A DNA stretch of 10,053 bases from Candidatus Fraserbacteria bacterium RBG_16_55_9. GTDB taxonomy: Bacteria > Bipolaricaulota > Bipolaricaulia > RBG-16-55-9. Made by a program: the position numbers and the translations under genes. This document shows positions 7,111-10,053 of the stretch, piece by piece. Location: NCBI GenBank assembly GCA_001778455.1, contig MFGX01000064.1, positions 22,616-32,668 on the forward strand, in the 5' to 3' direction. Within the stretch, counting starts at the first letter, position 1. Each line of letters opens with the position of its first letter. The notes under the pieces were generated by a model. It was not told the origin of the DNA, made no database searches, and saw nothing but the letters and a program-made list of their open reading frames with translations.

Positions 7111-7956
7111 TCAGAGTTTGAAGAGTTGGATCGCGTTCTCGCGGAGCAGCTTGTTTTTCGCTGACTCCTTCAGATTTAACTCATCAATCTGCTTGAGAGA
7201 TTCGCCCCACGGCAGTCCATTCGTCCCCCAGATCGAGCGGTCCTGCCCAAGCCGACTGTTCATGAACTGAATGAGTTCTGGCTTGAGGTACTTGGGCAAC
7301 CAGGCATCGACTCCCACGTAGACGTTTTCCCACTTGTAGGCCACCGAAAGCAGCTCTTCGACCCACGGCCAGCCAGTGTGAGCTCCGATGATCTTAAGTT
7401 CAGGGAAATCGCAGGCGATGCGGTCTAGGTAGATCGGCCGACCACAATCCGAGGGCATGGCCTCTAGAACATGCCCGACTTGCATGGAGACGGGCACATC
7501 CAGCTCGACGCACTTGGCGTAGAGCGGGTACATCTTGGGATCGTTCAGCGGGATATCAAAGCCATAGATGTGCACGTAGACGCCCCTAAAGCCGTGCTCT
7601 TTGACGGCCGTTTCGATCTCACGCAGGCTCTCTTGGATGCGAAACGGGTTATAGCCTGCGAGCCCGACAAATCGCTTTGGGAATTTCTCCGTGTACTGCA
7701 GGACGTCTTCGAGCTTCGTGTCCATGTACATCCACTTGTTCCAGTAGGACCACATCTTGCACTGAGTGATGAAGACCTTTTCGACGTTGGCTTCGTCCAT
7801 CACTCCAAGCATTTCTTCTATACTCTCGTAGCGCGGAAGGCCGCCGATGGCCCGCTCCATCCGGCAGATGAGCTCTCCCTCCTTGGCCTTGTCCCACTGG
7901 GCCATGAACTCCTTCGTGGCTACGTAGTACATGAAATCAATCGCTGCCGTCCTCAT
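7111..7956 (-). CDS. Amidohydrolase-2-like (ACMSD superfamily) protein with degenerate metal site
   Basis: This 281-residue protein has the TIM-barrel pattern of the amidohydrolase-2 family (ACMSD, gamma-resorcylate decarboxylase and relatives). Recognisable elements are AAIDFMY at the N-terminus, YVHIYGFDIPLNDPKMYPLY (127-146), MQVGH (158-162), IGAHTGWPW (190-198) and IWGTNGLPW (242-250). The N-terminal metal-binding H-x-H is replaced by M9-Y10-Y11, and the usual Asp of the G-S/T-D-x-P motif is N246. H162 and H193 remain. It may therefore act without a metal, use a changed site, or be non-catalytic. No step of the known benzoyl-CoA pathway needs this enzyme, so the function is unassigned. 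Placement in the operon suggests handling of an aromatic-pathway metabolite. TTAAGGAGGT, overlapping the previous stop, gives it a near-ideal Shine-Dalgarno. Confidence 0.82.
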   Translation of the reverse strand: MRTAAIDFMYYVATKEFMAQWDKAKEGELICRMERAIGGLPRYESIEEMLGVMDEANVEKVFITQCKMWSYWNKWMYMDTKLEDVLQYTEKFPKRFVGLAGYNPFRIQESLREIETAVKEHGFRGVYVHIYGFDIPLNDPKMYPLYAKCVELDVPVSMQVGHVLEAMPSDCGRPIYLDRIACDFPELKIIGAHTGWPWVEELLSVAYKWENVYVGVDAWLPKYLKPELIQFMNSRLGQDRSIWGTNGLPWGESLKQIDELNLKESAKNKLLRENAIQLFKL

Positions 7957-7966
7957 GGGAACCTCC

Positions 7967-8671
7967 TTAAGGTTTTCCGTTGACTGGATCTTTGGTGACC
8001 GAAGAATGGGATTCGCCAGTGCTATGGAGCCCAGTGTACCTCTTCTCCAGGGGGAGCATCGGCATCACTTCAAATCCTAGAGTGCGGAAATACGCCAGCA
8101 GTTCGCCAGCGTACCAATCGACGAGGGTGCGCACGCATTCGATCCGGCGGCTGCGGAAATGCTCTAAGAGAGCCTCGCCCAATTGCCGTCCGATGCCTCT
8201 GCCGTGGTATTCTGGAGCGACCATTAAGGCTTTGATCCAACCTGTCTTCTCTCCGCCACCAAATTCCCAGTCTCGAATCTCTCCAACGATGAAGCCAACC
8301 AGCTGGCCTTGCATCTCGGCTCCCAGCCGCAGCGCCGCATCACCGCTCTCGATGTGATATTCCATGACTTGTGCGAAGTGGGCCTGTGAAACCTCATCCG
8401 CCGGTTGAAGCCGTCTTTGGATCTCCCCAATTGCCGGCAGATCTTGAGTGGTAAGAGGGCGAATGATGAGACCTGCTGTGATCGGCTGCCAGAGTTTCGA
8501 ATTACCGACCTTGCGACACCGCACCAAGCCCTTGGCTCTTAGGATCTCCAGGTATTTCGCGGCGGTATGGCGGATGATGCCGAGGCGTGCGGCGATCTCT
8601 TCCGTATTGGCACCTTCAGATATCGATCCCATCAGATCGAGGACTTTCGCTTCCATGCCTGTCTGAGCCAA
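7967..8671 (-). CDS. Winged-helix/GNAT fusion, candidate CoA-thioester-responsive regulator
   Basis: This is the first gene of the operon, 234 residues. Residues about 6-64 look like a winged helix-turn-helix (EEIAARLGIIRHTAAKYLEI, then a basic wing GLVRCRKVGNSKLW). Residues about 68-215 are a GNAT N-acetyltransferase domain, with the acetyl-CoA loop HGRGIG (156-161) preceded by IKALMVAPEY and a C-terminal WYAGELLAYFRTLGF. The start is TTG at 8671, chosen because GAGGTGAT, a perfect anti-SD match, lies 5 nt ahead (8677-8684). The next start, ATG 8656, has no comparable site. Inference: it controls its own operon, with the GNAT fold either sensing a CoA thioester or acetylating a target. R. 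palustris badL also encodes an acetyltransferase near benzoyl-CoA genes, but I see no basis for orthology. A plain acetyltransferase with an accessory domain is the alternative. Confidence 0.85.
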   Translation of the reverse strand: MAQTGMEAKVLDLMGSISEGANTEEIAARLGIIRHTAAKYLEILRAKGLVRCRKVGNSKLWQPITAGLIIRPLTTQDLPAIGEIQRRLQPADEVSQAHFAQVMEYHIESGDAALRLGAEMQGQLVGFIVGEIRDWEFGGGEKTGWIKALMVAPEYHGRGIGRQLGEALLEHFRSRRIECVRTLVDWYAGELLAYFRTLGFEVMPMLPLEKRYTGLHSTGESHSSVTKDPVNGKP

Positions 8672-8676
8672 CCGAG

Positions 8677-8684
8677 ATCACCTC
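8677..8684 (-). promoter_or_regulatory. Ribosome binding site fixing a TTG start
   Basis: On the minus strand this reads GAGGTGAT, eight bases complementary to the 16S rRNA 3' end, 5 nt before TTG at 8671. It decides the start of the winged-helix/GNAT gene over the in-frame ATG at 8656. Confidence 0.75.
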
Positions 8685-8706
8685 GCTATGAACACCAGTA
8701 ACGGTG

Positions 8707-8735
8707 ACCATAGGATGGTGCTCATTCTAAGGCAA
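8707..8735 (-). promoter_or_regulatory. Candidate sigma-70-type promoter of the bzd operon
   Basis: On the minus strand, TTGCCT (8735-8730) and TATGGT (8712-8707) are separated by 17 bp; each hexamer matches the consensus at four of six positions. Transcription would start near 8700, leaving a leader of about 30 nt before the TTG start. The spacer contains an imperfect AGGATG/CATTCT dyad, and the CRP-type sites lie about 58 and 80 bp upstream of the predicted start. Weak hexamers would fit an activator-dependent promoter. Confidence 0.4.
8712..8728. promoter_or_regulatory. Imperfect dyad AGGATG-N5-CATTCT, possible operator
   Basis: The arms differ from perfect complementarity at one position. 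It fills the spacer of the predicted operon promoter and overlaps its -10 hexamer by one base, so a bound protein would block or remodel that promoter. It shares ATGGT and CATTCT with the dyad at 8792-8805. Confidence 0.35.
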
Positions 8736-8750
8736 GAGTCCTTGATTGTC

Positions 8751-8766
8751 TGTGAGATCTCTTAAT
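8751..8766. promoter_or_regulatory. Half-matching CRP/FNR-type site
   Basis: TGTGA-GATCTC-TTAAT keeps one perfect half-site of the CRP-type motif and loses the other. Its centre is 22 bp from that of the perfect palindrome at 8773-8788, about two helical turns, so two dimers would lie on the same face of the DNA. It is centred about 58 bp upstream of the predicted operon start. Confidence 0.4.
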
Positions 8767-8772
8767 GTTGCA

Positions 8773-8788
8773 TGTGAGAATTCTCACA
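8773..8788. promoter_or_regulatory. Perfect 16-bp CRP/FNR-family palindrome TGTGA-N6-TCACA
   Basis: TGTGAGAATTCTCACA is a perfect inverted repeat and matches exactly the TGTGA-N6-TCACA core recognised by CRP-type proteins. It lies between the divergent genes, centred about 80 bp before the predicted operon start and about 63 bp before the predicted start of the regulator gene. CRP/FNR-family regulators such as AadR and AcpR control anaerobic aromatic degradation in proteobacteria, though those two recognise FNR-type TTGAT-N4-ATCAA sites. Which protein binds here is unknown. Confidence 0.65.
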
Positions 8789-8791
8789 GAT

Positions 8792-8805
8792 AGAATGGTC
8801 ATTCT
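8792..8805. promoter_or_regulatory. Dyad AGAATG-GT-CATTCT, possible operator
   Basis: The 6-bp arms are perfectly complementary around a 2-bp centre. It sits 4 bp from the CRP-type palindrome and 2 bp before the predicted -35 of the plus-strand regulator gene. It shares ATGGT and CATTCT with 8712-8728, suggesting one regulator bound at both promoters. Confidence 0.4.
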
Positions 8806-8807
8806 CC

Positions 8808-8837
8808 TTGCCGATACGAATATGATTATGATATAGT
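8808..8837 (+). promoter_or_regulatory. Candidate sigma-70-type promoter of the SARP/BTAD regulator gene
   Basis: TTGCCG (8808-8813) and TATAGT (8832-8837) are 18 bp apart; the -10 matches TATAAT at five of six positions, the -35 at four. The region between is AT-rich (TATGATTATGATATAG). Transcription would begin near 8844, giving a leader of about 16 nt, close to the GGAGG ribosome site at 8849-8853. Confidence 0.45.
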
Positions 8838-8859
8838 AATACTAAAATGGAGGCCGAGG

Positions 8860-10053
8860 ATGTTAAAAATCCATCTTCTGGGCAAGCCAGAGATTTTCGA
8901 TCAACTGAAGCCGATCTCGGTGCCTACGCGAAAAATGAAACACCTACTGGCCTACCTCTGGCTACACCGCGACCAACCCCAAACCCGTGAACGATTGGCG
9001 AGCCTCTTCTGGCCCGAATCCCCCGAACGACAAGCCCGCCAAAACGTGAGACAAGCGCTATGCCAGCTGCGTAAAGCCCTCCAAGCGACCCGTGCACAAC
9101 CAGAGTATCTGCTATTCGCCCATGCTACGGCTCAGTTCAACCCCGAGGCCTCTTGTTGGGTAGATGCCCGGGATTTCGAACAGAAGATCCAGCAAGCCCA
9201 TCGTTCTAACGGCGAAGAAGGCCCTCAACTCTTAAGAGAAGCAATCACCCTCTGCCGGGGAGAGTTTGTGGAAGACTGTTTTGACAACTGGTGCCTGGAG
9301 GAGCGAGAGCGAGTCAGAGATCTCTACATCCAAGCTCTACAAGAGCTGATCGCCCGCCACGCCGGACACAAGGAATACGCCGAGGCCATAGCCTACGCCA
9401 AGCAGCTGCTCCTGCAAACCCCTCTGCAGGAAGAAACCCACCGATGCTTAATGTATTTGCACTATGCCAATGGAGATCGCAATACAGCGCTAGAGCAATA
9501 CCTCGACTACAAGCGCCTGGTACATGCTGAATTGAAGACGGAACCTCTTCCGGAAACGAAAGCCCTTTGCAAAGGGATTGCTGAACAAGTCTGTCCCCGA
9601 CGCTTAGCCCTGCTGGCGGGACTAGCGCCAGATCTGCCCCCGAGTAACTTGCCCATTCCATTGACGAGCTTTATTGGACGAGAAGATGAGATTCAGGAGA
9701 TCCAGTGCCTCTTGGACAGGACACGCTTGCTCACGCTCACGGGCTTTGGCGGCAGCGGAAAGACACGGCTTGCGTTGCAGGTGGCCACGGCCCTCCTCCC
9801 GGAGTTTGAGAACGGCGCCTGCTGGGTGGAGTTGGCTCCACTGGCAGATCCAAGCTTGGTTCCGCACGCAGTGGCTTCTGCTCTCGGTCTGCGCGAGCGT
9901 CCAGGCCAGCCGCCCGTGGAGACCCTCACGGAGTACCTCCGCCCCAAGAAGCTTTTGATGGTGCTGGACAACTGCGAACATCTGGTGGAGGCATCCGCGG
10001 AGCTAGCCGATGTGTTGCTGAAATTCTGCCCCCACTTGAAAATTCTCTCCACC
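8860..10053 (+). CDS. SARP/BTAD-domain transcriptional regulator with AfsR-type P-loop NTPase domain, 3' end missing
   Basis: The frame is open from ATG at 8860 to the right edge, exactly 398 codons, so the gene continues beyond. ATG has GGAGG 6 nt upstream. Residues 1 to about 95 are an OmpR/SARP-like winged helix, with RERLASLFWPESPERQAR (43-60) followed by QNVRQALCQLRKAL. Residues about 100-245 are a bacterial transcriptional activation domain of helical TPR-like repeats (DARDFEQKI, CRGEFVEDCFDNW, QYLDYKRLVHAEL). After a linker with LTSFIGREDE (268-277) comes a STAND/AfsR-type NTPase with Walker A GFGGSGKT (295-302) and Walker B LLMVLDN (365-371). Such proteins usually end in TPR repeats or a LuxR helix-turn-helix, outside the window. 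It is divergent from the bzd operon and shares its promoter region, so it may regulate that operon; adjacency is the only evidence. Confidence 0.9.
   Translation, partial: MLKIHLLGKPEIFDQLKPISVPTRKMKHLLAYLWLHRDQPQTRERLASLFWPESPERQARQNVRQALCQLRKALQATRAQPEYLLFAHATAQFNPEASCWVDARDFEQKIQQAHRSNGEEGPQLLREAITLCRGEFVEDCFDNWCLEERERVRDLYIQALQELIARHAGHKEYAEAIAYAKQLLLQTPLQEETHRCLMYLHYANGDRNTALEQYLDYKRLVHAELKTEPLPETKALCKGIAEQVCPRRLALLAGLAPDLPPSNLPIPLTSFIGREDEIQEIQCLLDRTRLLTLTGFGGSGKTRLALQVATALLPEFENGACWVELAPLADPSLVPHAVASALGLRERPGQPPVETLTEYLRPKKLLMVLDNCEHLVEASAELADVLLKFCPHLKILST

Noticed and set aside
8688..8765. A short plus-strand frame of about 25 codons (ATGAACACC...) in the intergenic region, considered as a leader peptide
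   Set aside because: It has no ribosome binding site, starts at the edge of the divergent gene's own ribosome site, and ends within the CRP-type site.
9314..9981. Minus-strand reading frames at 9314-9661 and 9622-9981
   Set aside because: They are antisense to the SARP/BTAD-STAND regulator, whose Walker A, Walker B and BTAD motifs lie in the plus strand; the shadows show no family features.

Overview
The window carries most of an anaerobic aromatic-degradation operon on the minus strand, read leftwards from about 8671. It encodes a complete ATP-dependent (class I) benzoyl-CoA reductase of the Azoarcus 'bzd' type. A divergent, truncated regulator gene lies at the right edge. The whole window is explained by nine protein-coding genes and one 188-bp divergent promoter region; I saw no RNA genes, insertion sequences or CRISPR arrays.

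Layout in transcription order, right to left: a winged-helix/GNAT fusion with a TTG start (8671-7967); an amidohydrolase-2-like protein lacking most metal ligands (7956-7111); a cyclohexa-1,5-diene-1-carbonyl-CoA hydratase (7108-6329); reductase subunits N (6291-5146), O (5136-3805), P (3805-3020) and Q (2998-2087); a two-cluster [4Fe-4S] ferredoxin (2085-1798); and a large iron-sulfur flavoprotein (1787-1) running off the left edge. Gaps are 0-37 nt, several Shine-Dalgarno sites overlap the preceding stop codon, and no terminator-like hairpin was seen between genes, so this looks like one transcript. The order N-O-P-Q-ferredoxin-oxidoreductase matches what I recall of the bzdNOPQM...V order of Azoarcus. 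The hydratase lies upstream here, and the dehydrogenase, ring hydrolase and benzoate-CoA ligase are not in the window.

Proposed division of labour: the NAD(P)H-type flavoprotein (or an outside 2-oxoacid oxidoreductase) reduces the ferredoxin. The ferredoxin donates electrons to the P/Q ATPase-activator pair, which drives low-potential electrons into the N/O pair holding benzoyl-CoA. The dienoyl-CoA product is then hydrated by the crotonase-family enzyme.

The right end (8860-10053, plus strand) encodes the first 398 residues of a SARP/BTAD regulator with an AfsR-type P-loop NTPase domain. The intergenic region holds a perfect CRP-type palindrome (TGTGA-N6-TCACA), a second half-matching copy exactly 22 bp away, and two further related dyads near the predicted promoters.

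Organism: a bacterium with mid-range GC (roughly mid-fifties by eye) living at least partly without oxygen. The regulator type and a GTAGGGGCG-armed palindromic repeat inserted in frame in a gene are more suggestive of Chloroflexota or an uncultured candidate phylum than of the proteobacterial benzoate degraders. That assignment is a weak inference.
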